DNA from: Thermoplasmatota archaeon
GTDB lineage: Archaea > Thermoplasmatota > Thermoplasmata > Halarchaeoplasmatales > Halarchaeoplasmataceae
DNA length: 49,146 nucleotides
Direction: 5' to 3'
Assembly (NCBI GenBank): GCA_018334755.1
Contig: JAGXLI010000008.1
Span: 1-49,146, forward strand
The translations under genes and the position numbers were made by a program. The stretch's first letter is position 1. Each line of letters begins with the position of its first letter. The notes beneath the pieces were generated by a model that was given only the letters and a program-made list of their open reading frames with translations, had not been told where the DNA came from and did not search any database. Below, in pieces: positions 33,763 to 44,024 of the stretch.

Positions 33763-35307
33763 TTAACTACATCTTTCATCGAGTTCTTTGAATAATCTTT
33801 TAAACTTATCTTCCATGACAAACATGTAGATCATCCATAGTATCAATAAGGACGATACACTCGAGAATAGAAAAGCGCTGTAAGTCGTTAATGGATCGGG
33901 ATATGACGGTAATGCTCTGAGAGCTCTAGCAAAAGACAGAGACAAGATGACTCCAATGTAGATCGAAAATACCCTTTTATCCCTAACAGCATAAAACAGG
34001 AAAGTCGGGAGCAGAATAAGATAATACTCCCAATGTATTTTGGGATACATGATGAGAAAGAAAGCCAAGGTAGAAGTGAAAATCAGCATAATATCCCAAT
34101 CTTTCTTATAACCGGTGTATAAGATCCCTAATTCCACTATCCCTATGAAAGCCAATATGATATTATGATCGATGATAGATTCTGATATCAACGGTGTCGA
34201 GGATAAAGTTACCCATATCGAAACTCCTCCTAATGTGGTTTTTGATGCAGATCCGCCGTAAAAACTGATGAACCAGAGTGACTTCGGGCCCCATAAAAAG
34301 TAAAAGAAAGACATCAGCGATAACGCAACCGCTGCAGAGATCCCTACATGCCGAAGCCTTTCATTGAATCTATTATCCCTGTCAAACAACTGAGCCGGGA
34401 TCAAAAAACCGGTCCATACTTTAGTTATCGAGCCCAGACCGATAGAGATGGCCCCCAATTTTTTTCTTCTTTTGATGAGCAATAACAGGGACAAGATGAC
34501 CGTAAAAGCAATTATCCCTTCATCTTGAAACAGGGTATAGATTGATATCGGGTTCGCTATGAACAGTAATGATGAAAAGAACGCCTTATTTTCGTCCCAA
34601 TCTCTGAACATATAAAATAATAGAAGAGCGTCCACTAATATGAAAAGTGCAAAGTAGATATAAAAGGAAAGGAAATAGCCCCCGAATTCCGCCGAGGGAG
34701 CGAGAACCGTCGGAGGTATGAAAAAGAAATGGATCAAAGGAGGTGGACCCGTCCTGACCTCTTCGTAAACATTGCCCCCTTCTATTATGACCGACGCCCT
34801 TTTGTAGAACCTCGGAAGATCTGATTTATCTACTCTAAAATAGAAGTGTATTTTTCCATTTCTTTCGAACGTTTTATTGGCTTTCCATGTTTCGTCGTCG
34901 CCTTCGCTTTCCTGCGCAGAATGATGTAGGCGCACCAGATCTTGGGTGCCCCAGCTCGTATTGTAATAAACGGTCACCTGACCGACATGGACCCTGGCAG
35001 TGTAATTTTCGGCTTTCCACTTGAAGTTCAATGGTTTTCCCTCTTCCACCTCTCTCACGTATCTACCTTGAGTGATATTAGCTTCTGGATAGACAGTAAC
35101 GTTCCAATCTTCTCTATCCGCATCGATAGGAGATGAAGATTCAGGATAGTAAGAAAACTGGGTCCTGCGATGGATAGAAGTATAGACAGCTATCGAAGGT
35201 ATGAATATGAGGGCCCAGACCACGATCAATACGAAAATCTTTTTTTTGGTGGACCATCCCTCTACGGCCTTCAAGATCCCCGTGTACAGATCTTTAATAT
35301 TTTTCAT
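33763..35307 (-). CDS. GT-C-like membrane protein, tandem paralog 1
   Basis: N-terminal TM plus ectodomain; 'RRTQFSYYPE', 'YEEVRTGPPPLIHFFFIPPTV', then multiple TM. Confidence 0.6.
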   Translation of the reverse strand: MKNIKDLYTGILKAVEGWSTKKKIFVLIVVWALIFIPSIAVYTSIHRRTQFSYYPESSSPIDADREDWNVTVYPEANITQGRYVREVEEGKPLNFKWKAENYTARVHVGQVTVYYNTSWGTQDLVRLHHSAQESEGDDETWKANKTFERNGKIHFYFRVDKSDLPRFYKRASVIIEGGNVYEEVRTGPPPLIHFFFIPPTVLAPSAEFGGYFLSFYIYFALFILVDALLLFYMFRDWDENKAFFSSLLFIANPISIYTLFQDEGIIAFTVILSLLLLIKRRKKLGAISIGLGSITKVWTGFLIPAQLFDRDNRFNERLRHVGISAAVALSLMSFFYFLWGPKSLWFISFYGGSASKTTLGGVSIWVTLSSTPLISESIIDHNIILAFIGIVELGILYTGYKKDWDIMLIFTSTLAFFLIMYPKIHWEYYLILLPTFLFYAVRDKRVFSIYIGVILSLSFARALRALPSYPDPLTTYSAFLFSSVSSLLILWMIYMFVMEDKFKRLFKELDERCS

Positions 35308-35345
35308 CCATAATCCTAATTTTCACTTCGCTTATATCTTTTTGG

Positions 35346-36878
35346 CTATCTGTCTTTAAAATCGATATCGGAGATGTTCCCACCTTCCTTATAAATACTG
35401 ACTAAGACATAGATGAAGGAAGCAGCCAAAAGTAAAGAGGCGAAGAACGCTAGGATGACCGGAACGCTGTCAGACCTGAGAAGAAGCATCGTGATGGAAG
35501 ACAATGCCGTTATGATATAAAACAAGATCAGATACCTTTGCTCTTCAGTTGCTAGTATACTCAAAAATGGTAGAACGAGCAGGACATATTCCCAGTGAAT
35601 TTTTGGGTAAAAAGCCAAGAAGATGATGATGAAGGAAACGAGAGCCGAAACTGGTCTCCAGTTTCTCTTCCAGGCCAGCCACCATATCAAGAGTTCTGCC
35701 AAAAGTATGCCGAGCAAGATCATACTGGTTGGAAGGACCTCAGCGTTTACCTTGAATAGCTTCAGTCCAAGATTCCAGATAGATATACCGCCGAGGTTTT
35801 TCTTGCCCGCCGTCCCCCCATAGAAGGTCAGGAACCAAAGGACTTTTTCACCCCACATGAATACGAAGAGCAAAAAGATAGATAGTCCCGATAGTATCAT
35901 CGTCAGTAGAGTTTTGATCTCTCTCAAACCCTCATATAAAAAGAATATCGGTATCCAAAACGCAGTCCAGACCTTGGCAACGGTTCCAAGTCCGACGGCT
36001 GCAGAGGAAAGATACTTTTTCCCTCTGAGTATCAAGAATAACGGTAAGATCATCAAAAACACGATGATCGGCTCGTCCTGGTGTACCGTAAATACTGTTA
36101 TAGGATTCAAAATAAATATCATGGACGATAGAAATGCCTTGGATTCATCGAATTCCCTCAGACTGAAGAATAAAAGGAAAGCACTGAGAAGCACGAACAG
36201 GGAGAAATAAATATTGAAGGAGAGAAAGGCCCCGCCGAGTGCGACCGGGGCCGATAATACAGTGGGAGGGATGAATAAGAAGTGGATCAGCGGAGGTGGG
36301 CCCGTTCGAGCTTCCTCATAAGGATTTTCACCCTCTAAGATGAGGGATGCTCTCCTTTCGAAGGTGGGTATGTCAGTCCTACCCACTCTAAAATAGTATC
36401 TTATCCCTTTATCTTCATCAAAGGTTACGTTCTTACCCCAGACCTCTTCAGTCGAATTTTCGTGTTCTTTTCTCAACCTGATCGTTTTTAATTCACTCGA
36501 GCCGTTCTCTTCGTATAAGATATCCACGGCACCGATATGAGAAGACTTTTCTGGACTTTTCTTCCAGATCCATTCAAATCCTATTTCATCCCCCGCCGTG
36601 GCGTTGAGAAGAAACCACCCCCGGTCAGTTTGCTCTTCCATAGATAAAGGTCTAGTCCTAACGTCCCAGTCCGGCGGATCATAATCCTCCGGGCCTCTTT
36701 TTACAGGATAGAAATGGTAATGTTCATCCCTCTGCATGTAAGAATGGTCGACCGTCAAAGGAACAAATATGATCATCCAGATTAAGAGCAAAACGATGAT
36801 CTTTTGCTTTGAAGATAAACTGTTGAGTTTTTCCAATATATTTTTCAGAGAGAGATCTTCAGGTGAGATCATTTTCAA
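35346..36878 (-). CDS. GT-C-like membrane protein, tandem paralog 2
   Basis: Shared 'RRASLILEGENPYEEARTGPPPLIHFLFIPPTVL' and architecture. Confidence 0.6.
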   Translation of the reverse strand: MKMISPEDLSLKNILEKLNSLSSKQKIIVLLLIWMIIFVPLTVDHSYMQRDEHYHFYPVKRGPEDYDPPDWDVRTRPLSMEEQTDRGWFLLNATAGDEIGFEWIWKKSPEKSSHIGAVDILYEENGSSELKTIRLRKEHENSTEEVWGKNVTFDEDKGIRYYFRVGRTDIPTFERRASLILEGENPYEEARTGPPPLIHFLFIPPTVLSAPVALGGAFLSFNIYFSLFVLLSAFLLFFSLREFDESKAFLSSMIFILNPITVFTVHQDEPIIVFLMILPLFLILRGKKYLSSAAVGLGTVAKVWTAFWIPIFFLYEGLREIKTLLTMILSGLSIFLLFVFMWGEKVLWFLTFYGGTAGKKNLGGISIWNLGLKLFKVNAEVLPTSMILLGILLAELLIWWLAWKRNWRPVSALVSFIIIFLAFYPKIHWEYVLLVLPFLSILATEEQRYLILFYIITALSSITMLLLRSDSVPVILAFFASLLLAASFIYVLVSIYKEGGNISDIDFKDR

Positions 36879-38431
36879 GCTTCTACCTCCTTTCGACCCC
36901 AGATCTCATCCAGCTCCATCCTATAAATCTTTTTATCTCTCATGAACAGGAATACATGGTACAAAAGAAGGAAAAGTACCAAAGTGTTCAAAAGCGCCAT
37001 CAGGATCGAAGGTACAAAAAAGGAAGTGGATGCAAAGAACATCATCAGGTATATAGTCGAAACGATACTGACGAAGGCGAAGAACAGCCGTTTATCCCTC
37101 ACGGTAAAATATAATAGGAAAGGGAAGAGGATTATATAATAATCCCAGTGGATCTTTACGTATAATCCGAAAAAGACACACAAGAGAGAAGTCAAAGTCA
37201 TCAGTGGCGGCCGATCCTTTTTATATGCCAGGTAAAGGATGAGCAACTCGAGCGCCCCTATACACACTAAAATGGATGTCCGGGGGAGGTCCTGTGAACT
37301 CATGGAAAAGACGTCTAACCAGCGGCCCCAGAAGGAAAGAGGACCCAGACCCATGACTTCAGTGGTGCCGGAATACTGGCTTAAAAACCAGATACTATTG
37401 GAGCCCCAGAGAAGATAGAAAAACAGGAATATAGAGGAAGTTACCAAAACGCCGGAAAAGACGTGCTTTAAACGCTTTTTTAAGCCCAGTTCTTTTCTGA
37501 GCAGATATATCGGGAAGATGAAACCTCCCCATATCTTCACTGGTATAGAGATACCCGCAAGTATCGAAGATATTTTATCCCGCTTTTTTATCAAGAACAG
37601 CAGGGGTAAGAGCATCGTGAAAGCCACTATGGCCTCATCCTGGTGGATGTTGAAGATGGTGACTGGGTTTACCATGAACAACAGGGACATCAAGAATGCT
37701 TTTGACTTTCCGAATTCTTTGAAACCTGAGAAGAGCAGTAAAGAATCAAAGAGTATGAAGATAGAAAAATAAAGGATGAACGAGAGATAGGCGCCTCCGG
37801 CTTCGGGAGACAGTGTCATCAAAGTGGGGGGTATGAAGAACAGATGGATCAGCGGCGGCGGACCCGTCCTGACTTCTTCGTATATGTTTTTTCCTTCTAG
37901 AAGCACGGAGGTGCGCCTATGAAATATAGATATGTCGTCCTTATCCACGCGGTAGTAATATTTCAAGGTCCCTTCATCCTTAAAGGTCTTTTCAGCAGCC
38001 CATGACGTCACATCCCCGGCCCGATGAACGTTTTTTAGTCGTATCACTCCTTCCGTTCCGTTCAATTCGTAGTACACGTTTATCCTGCCGATGTGTCTGG
38101 AAGAATCATAGTCCCAAGCGGTCCAGTTGAACTCGACAGTTGTCCGATTCTGGATCGGTTTTACAAAACGTTCTCCGGCTGCCTCCTCCATAGATTGCGG
38201 CAGTGTGGTCACGTTGTAATCCTTGTTATCAAAATCCATGGGATTAGCGGCTTCAGGATAATAGGCGTAGTACTCCTCAGACTGGCCAATAGATAAAAAG
38301 AAGGTAGCGGGTAAGTAAAGTAGAAGCCATACTATGATCAAGATCAAGATGAGTTTTTTGAACGATAGAGATTCTAACCTTGAAGTTAGGCTCTCGAACA
38401 AAGATCGTAACTTTTCCCAACTTCTTTCCAT
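36875..38431 (-). CDS. GT-C-like membrane protein, tandem paralog 3
   Basis: Shared 'RRTSVLLEGKNIYEEVRTGPPPLIHLFFIPPTLM' and architecture; start overlaps paralog 2 end. Confidence 0.6.
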   Translation of the reverse strand: MERSWEKLRSLFESLTSRLESLSFKKLILILIIVWLLLYLPATFFLSIGQSEEYYAYYPEAANPMDFDNKDYNVTTLPQSMEEAAGERFVKPIQNRTTVEFNWTAWDYDSSRHIGRINVYYELNGTEGVIRLKNVHRAGDVTSWAAEKTFKDEGTLKYYYRVDKDDISIFHRRTSVLLEGKNIYEEVRTGPPPLIHLFFIPPTLMTLSPEAGGAYLSFILYFSIFILFDSLLLFSGFKEFGKSKAFLMSLLFMVNPVTIFNIHQDEAIVAFTMLLPLLFLIKKRDKISSILAGISIPVKIWGGFIFPIYLLRKELGLKKRLKHVFSGVLVTSSIFLFFYLLWGSNSIWFLSQYSGTTEVMGLGPLSFWGRWLDVFSMSSQDLPRTSILVCIGALELLILYLAYKKDRPPLMTLTSLLCVFFGLYVKIHWDYYIILFPFLLYFTVRDKRLFFAFVSIVSTIYLMMFFASTSFFVPSILMALLNTLVLFLLLYHVFLFMRDKKIYRMELDEIWGRKEVEA

Positions 38432-38537
38432 CTCGCCCTTCGAACTGGTTTAATTTATATAGGTTTTATCTTCACTCAAAATTGAGAGAAAGAATCACCC
38501 ATAATTAAATACCTCTCCTTCAATCAAGGTTCGAATC

Positions 38538-39506
38538 ATGAAAGAGAAGTCTAAAGAAAGGATTAAGACCGTCTTAAAGATCATGGTCAGCGTCGGATTG
38601 ATATCCTATATCATCTACAACGCCGGCCCCTACAAGATCTGGTCCCATATACAGAGAACGAACAAGATATTTTTCTTCATAGTTCTACTGATGGCGATCG
38701 TTAAAGTTGCAATAAGCGCTAAAAAGTGGCAGATATTGCTGAAAGCGAAGGATGAGATAAACAATTTTTTCTACGTTTGGAAGGTCTACTACATCGGGAC
38801 TTTCTTCAACATGTTCCTTCCGACTAACGTGGGAGGCGATGTGGTGAAGGCGCACAAGATGTCAAAGGTTTCAGAGAACACCATCGAAGCCTATTCTTCC
38901 GTCTTCATGGAAAGGTTCACCGGTATCATAGCGATCCTCAGCCTTGCCACTGTTTCTACAACGTTTTACCTGAGCGAGTTACCCTTCGAAATAATACTGA
39001 CGATCTACGGAGTTTTCCTCCCTCTGATAGTCATCTCGTTTATCATGATATCTACGAAAAGATCCGTAAGATTATTGCGGGGTCTATTCGAAAAGGTCTT
39101 CAGCAGGTTCAATCCTTTCTCGATAAAAGAAAAATTGATCAAACTACTGAGATCCATAAATCTTTACACGAAAAAGAAAAAAGCCCTTGGTTATTCTATA
39201 TTCATATCGTTCATCTTTCACACCCTCTTGATCCTGAGCAATTATATACTCGCTCTCTCGATCGGATTAGATATCTCTTTGCATTATTTCTTCATCTTCA
39301 TCCCTATAAGTGCTATACTTCTTTTCTTACCGATATCGATCAGGGGCTTCGGCGTGAGAGAAGTTTTATACGTATACTTCTTCACCCCGGTAGGAGCTAC
39401 GGCGGCTCAAGCTGTTTCCCTCTCTTTTCTGGTCCAATTGGTGAGTATAATCAGTTCGCTGATCGGGGGATCCGTTTATCTCGCCTCCCAGAGAGAGAAT
39501 GTGTGA
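38538..39506 (+). CDS. Lysylphosphatidylglycerol synthase TM-region / AglD-like (UPF0104) membrane protein
   Basis: 'YYIGTFFNMFLPTNVGGDVVKAHKMSK', 'FMERFTGIIAI', 'ISIRGFGVREVLYVYFF'. Confidence 0.88.
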   Translation: MKEKSKERIKTVLKIMVSVGLISYIIYNAGPYKIWSHIQRTNKIFFFIVLLMAIVKVAISAKKWQILLKAKDEINNFFYVWKVYYIGTFFNMFLPTNVGGDVVKAHKMSKVSENTIEAYSSVFMERFTGIIAILSLATVSTTFYLSELPFEIILTIYGVFLPLIVISFIMISTKRSVRLLRGLFEKVFSRFNPFSIKEKLIKLLRSINLYTKKKKALGYSIFISFIFHTLLILSNYILALSIGLDISLHYFFIFIPISAILLFLPISIRGFGVREVLYVYFFTPVGATAAQAVSLSFLVQLVSIISSLIGGSVYLASQRENV

Positions 39507-39525
39507 AGGAACACAGGTAATGTGT

Positions 39526-40446
39526 CTATTCCTCGATCACGAACCACGGGACCTCGTTCAGAACGGGATGTTCTGGAAGATATGAATGACCGTAGAATCC
39601 TTCCTCTCCTAGATACTCGCCGTGGTCAGCGCTTATCACCGTTTTTCCGCTCAACTCTCCGGTCACTTCGCTCAGAGCTTCAAGCACGATCTCGAGATTG
39701 TTCGTGTACGCTTCAATCAATCCCTCGTGGCCGACCTTCCTTAAAGTCTCATCCATGGGGTTTATCGGAGGTAGTTTCAAGGCGCGAATCAGCCTTCGGG
39801 TCATCCCGCCGCCGAGTGTTCTCCTCACCCTTGAGCCCAAAAAATTTCTCATCTTCCTCTTCAGGTTGTCGTGAGATGAAGGTTCTTTGTCCTTCGGATT
39901 GAACGGATTTTCCAGAGAAAGGTATGGGAAGTGAGGCTGCATGTAGTGAGCGATGATCTTCTTGTCAGGGTACTTGTTCCTTGCCTTCAACACGGCTTCG
40001 TTGACTTTCTCGGGCATCACCGTGCCCTTCTCGTCGTTCCATCCAGAATTCCAAACATCCATCACCTTCCAGAAATGATCCGAGGCCTTGAAACCGTTGA
40101 CCTCGGAGAAAGAGTTCACGTGCGGAGTGGTGGAAACATAAACAACGTCTTCGTACTCCTCGGTGAAAACGGCTTTACACCACTCTGAAGTAGCTACGCC
40201 TTCTTTGCAGTTAACTGGAGAACGGGCCTTCTTCAGCCCCCCTTTTAATAACCCCTCATAATTATCCACAAAAAAATCGTACCTGCAGGCATCTAGGATG
40301 ATAAGACAATCCCAGTCTCTCTTTTCGATCTCGGCTTTCTGATCCAGCAAATCAATCCCCCTCCAGCACGAACCACGGTACCATCTCAAGTTCATCGAAC
40401 CCTTCGAACTCGTGTCCATATCTTCCCTTTTCTCCCAAAAGTTCAC
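39526..40446 (-). CDS. Alkaline phosphatase/sulfatase superfamily protein, tandem copy 1; start uncertain
   Basis: 'WDCLIILDACRYDFF', 'HYMQPHFPYL', 'GKTVISADHGEYLGEEGFYGH'. Confidence 0.85.
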   Translation of the reverse strand: MNFWEKREDMDTSSKGSMNLRWYRGSCWRGIDLLDQKAEIEKRDWDCLIILDACRYDFFVDNYEGLLKGGLKKARSPVNCKEGVATSEWCKAVFTEEYEDVVYVSTTPHVNSFSEVNGFKASDHFWKVMDVWNSGWNDEKGTVMPEKVNEAVLKARNKYPDKKIIAHYMQPHFPYLSLENPFNPKDKEPSSHDNLKRKMRNFLGSRVRRTLGGGMTRRLIRALKLPPINPMDETLRKVGHEGLIEAYTNNLEIVLEALSEVTGELSGKTVISADHGEYLGEEGFYGHSYLPEHPVLNEVPWFVIEE

Positions 40447-41179
40447 CGTGATCCGCCGTTATGACCATCTTACCTTCCAATTCTTCTATCAAAGTTCTTA
40501 CCGTTTCTAAAGCAATGAGCAGATTTTCTTTGTAGGCCTCTTTGACCCCTTCTTCTCCGACCTTTCTCAGGGCGTCGTCCATCGGGCTCAAAGGCGGCAG
40601 ACCGAGCATCGCCATCAGATCTACGGCTTTTTTGTCTCCTATGAATGTTCTCGCCTTCTTGACCGCAAAATTCCTCACTCTCCTGGTAAAAGAGGTCCTC
40701 GATCCCGGCTCCCTTTTCTTCTTTGTACTCGGAGGATCAAGGGTGAGATAAGGGGTGTGGGGCTGCATGTAATGGAAGATGAATCTTTTCTCGGGATTTT
40801 TCTTTACCGTCTTCAAACCTTCTTTCGTTACGGTTTCTGGTAAAACGGTCCCGTATTCCTCGTTCCAGCCGGTATCCCAGACATCTATGACTTTGTGAAA
40901 ATGTTCAAAGCCCTTGAAACCTTCTACCTCCATCATCGAATTTACCCTCGGGTGAGACGAGATATGGATCACATCGTCATATCTCTTATCAAATACGTTC
41001 CTGTACCAGACCGAGGTGGGAGCTCCCGTCCCATTGAAAGCCGGCGAACGAACTTTTTTCAATTGTCCATCGAACTCACAGTACTTTTTAAAATAATCAT
41101 ACCTGCATGCATCTAATACCACGAGGTATTTCCACTGAGAATCATTTACTAGTTCCTTCTGATCAACAGGTCTATCCAT
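40352..41179 (-). CDS. Alkaline phosphatase/sulfatase superfamily protein, tandem copy 2
   Basis: 'WKYLVVLDACRYDYF', 'HYMQPHTPYL', 'KMVITADHGELLGEKGRYGHE'. Confidence 0.87.
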   Translation of the reverse strand: MDRPVDQKELVNDSQWKYLVVLDACRYDYFKKYCEFDGQLKKVRSPAFNGTGAPTSVWYRNVFDKRYDDVIHISSHPRVNSMMEVEGFKGFEHFHKVIDVWDTGWNEEYGTVLPETVTKEGLKTVKKNPEKRFIFHYMQPHTPYLTLDPPSTKKKREPGSRTSFTRRVRNFAVKKARTFIGDKKAVDLMAMLGLPPLSPMDDALRKVGEEGVKEAYKENLLIALETVRTLIEELEGKMVITADHGELLGEKGRYGHEFEGFDELEMVPWFVLEGD

Positions 41180-41196
41180 CTCGATCTCACTCTCAT

Positions 41197-42129
41197 CTAC
41201 AGTCCTTTCTTCTCCTCCACCACATAGGGCTTCCTTTCCTCGTAGTAGGTTTTAGCAAGCATCTCAGCCAAAATACCGAACATGAAGAGGAGGAAACCGA
41301 AGAGGAGCAGGCCGACCGCTAATAAAAGTTGAGCTAGATGTGGAAGTACAGGTACTCCGAAGGCATACTTCATTATCACCCTGTAAAGTCCTATAAAGAA
41401 ACCGACCGACATGAACACGGTCCCTATCCCGCCCAAGAAGTGGAGCGGTCTTACGGAGAACTGATTCCAAAAATAGCTGAATATGAGATCATAGAAGCCC
41501 CTGAAGAGTCTACCGGTCCCGTACTTGGTTCTGCCGTGCTTTCTAGGTCGATGATTGACCTCCATCTCGGTTATTTTGTAACCGCTTTTGTACAATTTTG
41601 CCGGGATGTACCTGTGTCCTTCACCGTAAAGATTTATATCCTTCACAGCCTCTTTCCGGTAAGCTTTCAGGGTGCATCCGAAGTCATGGATGTCCGGGCC
41701 TGTCCTCATCGAAAGATGGGTCTGCACCCAGCTGGAGAAGCGTTTCCCGATAGAATCCTTCCTGTTCTTTCTCCATCCCGATACGCAGTCGTACCCTTCT
41801 TTCAACTTATCGACCAATTTTGGTATATCTTTGGGGTCGTTCTGGAGGTCGGCATCCATAGAAACCACTACGTCACCCTCAGCGTGGTCGAATCCGGCCA
41901 TCAGAGCCGCGCTCTGACCGAAATTTCTCCTGAACTTTATGACTTTTACGTGATCGTCATCTTCGCTCAATTTTTCCAATACCCTATAACTATTATCTTC
42001 CGAGCCGTCTTCTACATATATCTCTTCCCACTCTTCAAAATTGTTTTTCAGAACCTCCCGCGTCTCTTCATGAAGTTTTTTGAGATTTTTAGCTTCGTTA
42101 TACACTGGGAATACTACTGATATCTCCAT
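41197..42129 (-). CDS. Glycosyltransferase family 2 with C-terminal TM helices (DPM/GtrB-like)
   Basis: 'ISVVFPVYNEAKNLKKLHEE', 'GDVVVSMDADLQNDPKDIPKLVDKLKEGYDCVSGWR'. Confidence 0.93.
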   Translation of the reverse strand: MEISVVFPVYNEAKNLKKLHEETREVLKNNFEEWEEIYVEDGSEDNSYRVLEKLSEDDDHVKVIKFRRNFGQSAALMAGFDHAEGDVVVSMDADLQNDPKDIPKLVDKLKEGYDCVSGWRKNRKDSIGKRFSSWVQTHLSMRTGPDIHDFGCTLKAYRKEAVKDINLYGEGHRYIPAKLYKSGYKITEMEVNHRPRKHGRTKYGTGRLFRGFYDLIFSYFWNQFSVRPLHFLGGIGTVFMSVGFFIGLYRVIMKYAFGVPVLPHLAQLLLAVGLLLFGFLLFMFGILAEMLAKTYYEERKPYVVEEKKGL

Positions 42130-42198
42130 ATTAATCCCTTCTGAGCTTTTTAAGGATGATGTTATATATTTATCCTAGGGACGTTTTTTCGGTCTTAA

Positions 42199-43197
42199 CT
42201 ACTTGGTCATCATATAATTGATGCTTATCTCCGAGATGTCCGTGGCATAGGACCCCGTTCTAGACAGACTCTCTAAAATATACGAAAGAGGGGTGACGTT
42301 TTCCTTGTCTTTCTCTTTAATCTTCTTTATCAAAGATGCATCCATCTCGGCTAGTTCTTCCTTCATCTCTATAGCGTGGTTCGCCTGTGAGAGGTCCTCT
42401 TCAAAGTAAGCTTCCGCTGACTCATCGAGTATCTCTAAAGCCAATTCACTCTTCTCCTCTATATCCTTAACCAGTTCTCCATCGAAACCTTCCTTTAACT
42501 TTTTAGAATTCTCGGCGATCCTCACCGCGTGGTCCCCTATCCGTTCCATCGCTCTAGAGACCAACATATAACTCAGACTTCTCTCCTTCGAGATCTGCAT
42601 GCTTTCGATCAACCTGGGATTCGCTTGGAGCATGTTATAATGCTTGGTTATCATCCAGTATAGCCTATCAATGTCCCCGTCCCTTTCGATAACATCCCTT
42701 GCCAGTTCCATGTTGCCGGTCTTCAATGTTTTGACCGCATCCTCGTGCATCTTTTTGACTATAAGATACATCCTTCTAAGTCCTTTTCTCTGGGAGAATT
42801 CCGAGGGGTCTATCATATCTTTTAGTATGATCCTTTTTTCAGATTCTTGGATAACTTCAGGTCCTATCACCATCCTGGTAAACTCCATTATCGTTCTTCT
42901 CAATTCAGATTTGATCTCATCTTTAGCTTTCAACTCTATCTTGGTATAACCGGCTATATAGATACCTATGAGTTCTCTTATCAGGGACTCTTGATCCTTA
43001 TCGGTTATATCGACTACCCTGTGATTTGCCTTTTTTTCGTATTCCCTCTCAGGATTGACTATTATAGACCCATCCTTTCGCTGAGAAAGTACCAAAGAAT
43101 CTCCAGCCTCTATCTCCTTCTCTTTCACCCAACTTTTGGGGAGAGAAACTATATAAGTGGAACCGCCGGTGATCTGAACTTTTCTAGACTCGGGCAT
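42199..43197 (-). CDS. AbrB-PhoU domain phosphate uptake regulator
   Basis: AbrB-like N-terminus 'RKVQITGGSTYIVSLPKSWVKEKEIEAGDSL' followed by PhoU-like helices. Confidence 0.88.
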   Translation of the reverse strand: MPESRKVQITGGSTYIVSLPKSWVKEKEIEAGDSLVLSQRKDGSIIVNPEREYEKKANHRVVDITDKDQESLIRELIGIYIAGYTKIELKAKDEIKSELRRTIMEFTRMVIGPEVIQESEKRIILKDMIDPSEFSQRKGLRRMYLIVKKMHEDAVKTLKTGNMELARDVIERDGDIDRLYWMITKHYNMLQANPRLIESMQISKERSLSYMLVSRAMERIGDHAVRIAENSKKLKEGFDGELVKDIEEKSELALEILDESAEAYFEEDLSQANHAIEMKEELAEMDASLIKKIKEKDKENVTPLSYILESLSRTGSYATDISEISINYMMTK

Positions 43198-43276
43198 ATT
43201 TTAAGCGAAACGATAGGATATATTTAGACCTTGTTCTAATTATCTAAAGGATATGATTGATATATAGGTATTCATC

Positions 43277-43963
43277 TCATTTAGATTCAAGATTAGAATC
43301 TATCATATCTCCAACGTTCTCCGCATGGTCAGCTATAGAGTCCATCCTATCTACCACTTTTAAAAGGTGGACCGCCGTCAAGGGCTCTTTATCATAATTG
43401 AACAGTTTTTTAGAGATACTCTTTTCGATCTTATCGGCTTCGTGTTCTCTTTCACTCAATTCTACCTGTAATTCTCTAGCCTTCTCTTTAGATTTTTTAC
43501 TGAACGAAGATTCCAACAGCTCTGAAAAAATTTTCATCATCTCGTCGAACTGTTTTACGGACTCGAATACCTTCTTTGAGAACTTCTTGAAATCTTCAGT
43601 CACCGATTCCGGTATCTCTTCTTCCCTCATAGGCAGCAAAACGGCCACGTCTTCTGCATAATCCAGTATAGCGTCAGCTTCTTTTAAAAGCGTAAGAAAA
43701 TCATCCCTCGTGATAGGCATGAATATGAACCGTGGTAAATTTTCTCTTATCTGTACCTTTATCTTATCTGCTTCATGTTCTAATTTTGAAACTCTTTCAA
43801 ATTTTTCCTCCGCTTTTTCAAATTCACATTCGCTGTAAAAATGAACTCCTCTCTGGAACTCCTTTATCGCTCTTTTGATCAGATCCGAATGCTTTTTCAA
43901 CCCATCGAACGGGGAATCGAATAGAGCGTCTTCCAACGTCGACCTTCTAAATTTCGCACTCAT
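43277..43963 (-). CDS. DUF47 (PhoU-like) protein, PiT accessory
   Basis: 'EFEKAEEKFERVSKLEHEADKIKVQIRENL', 'EREHEADKIEKSI'; adjacent to a PiT gene. Confidence 0.9.
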   Translation of the reverse strand: MSAKFRRSTLEDALFDSPFDGLKKHSDLIKRAIKEFQRGVHFYSECEFEKAEEKFERVSKLEHEADKIKVQIRENLPRFIFMPITRDDFLTLLKEADAILDYAEDVAVLLPMREEEIPESVTEDFKKFSKKVFESVKQFDEMMKIFSELLESSFSKKSKEKARELQVELSEREHEADKIEKSISKKLFNYDKEPLTAVHLLKVVDRMDSIADHAENVGDMIDSNLESK

Positions 43964-44024
43964 ATTATCACCAATCTCTTTTCTTAAATTTTAAACTTGT
44001 GCTTTTTTATTATGTCTTCATCAT

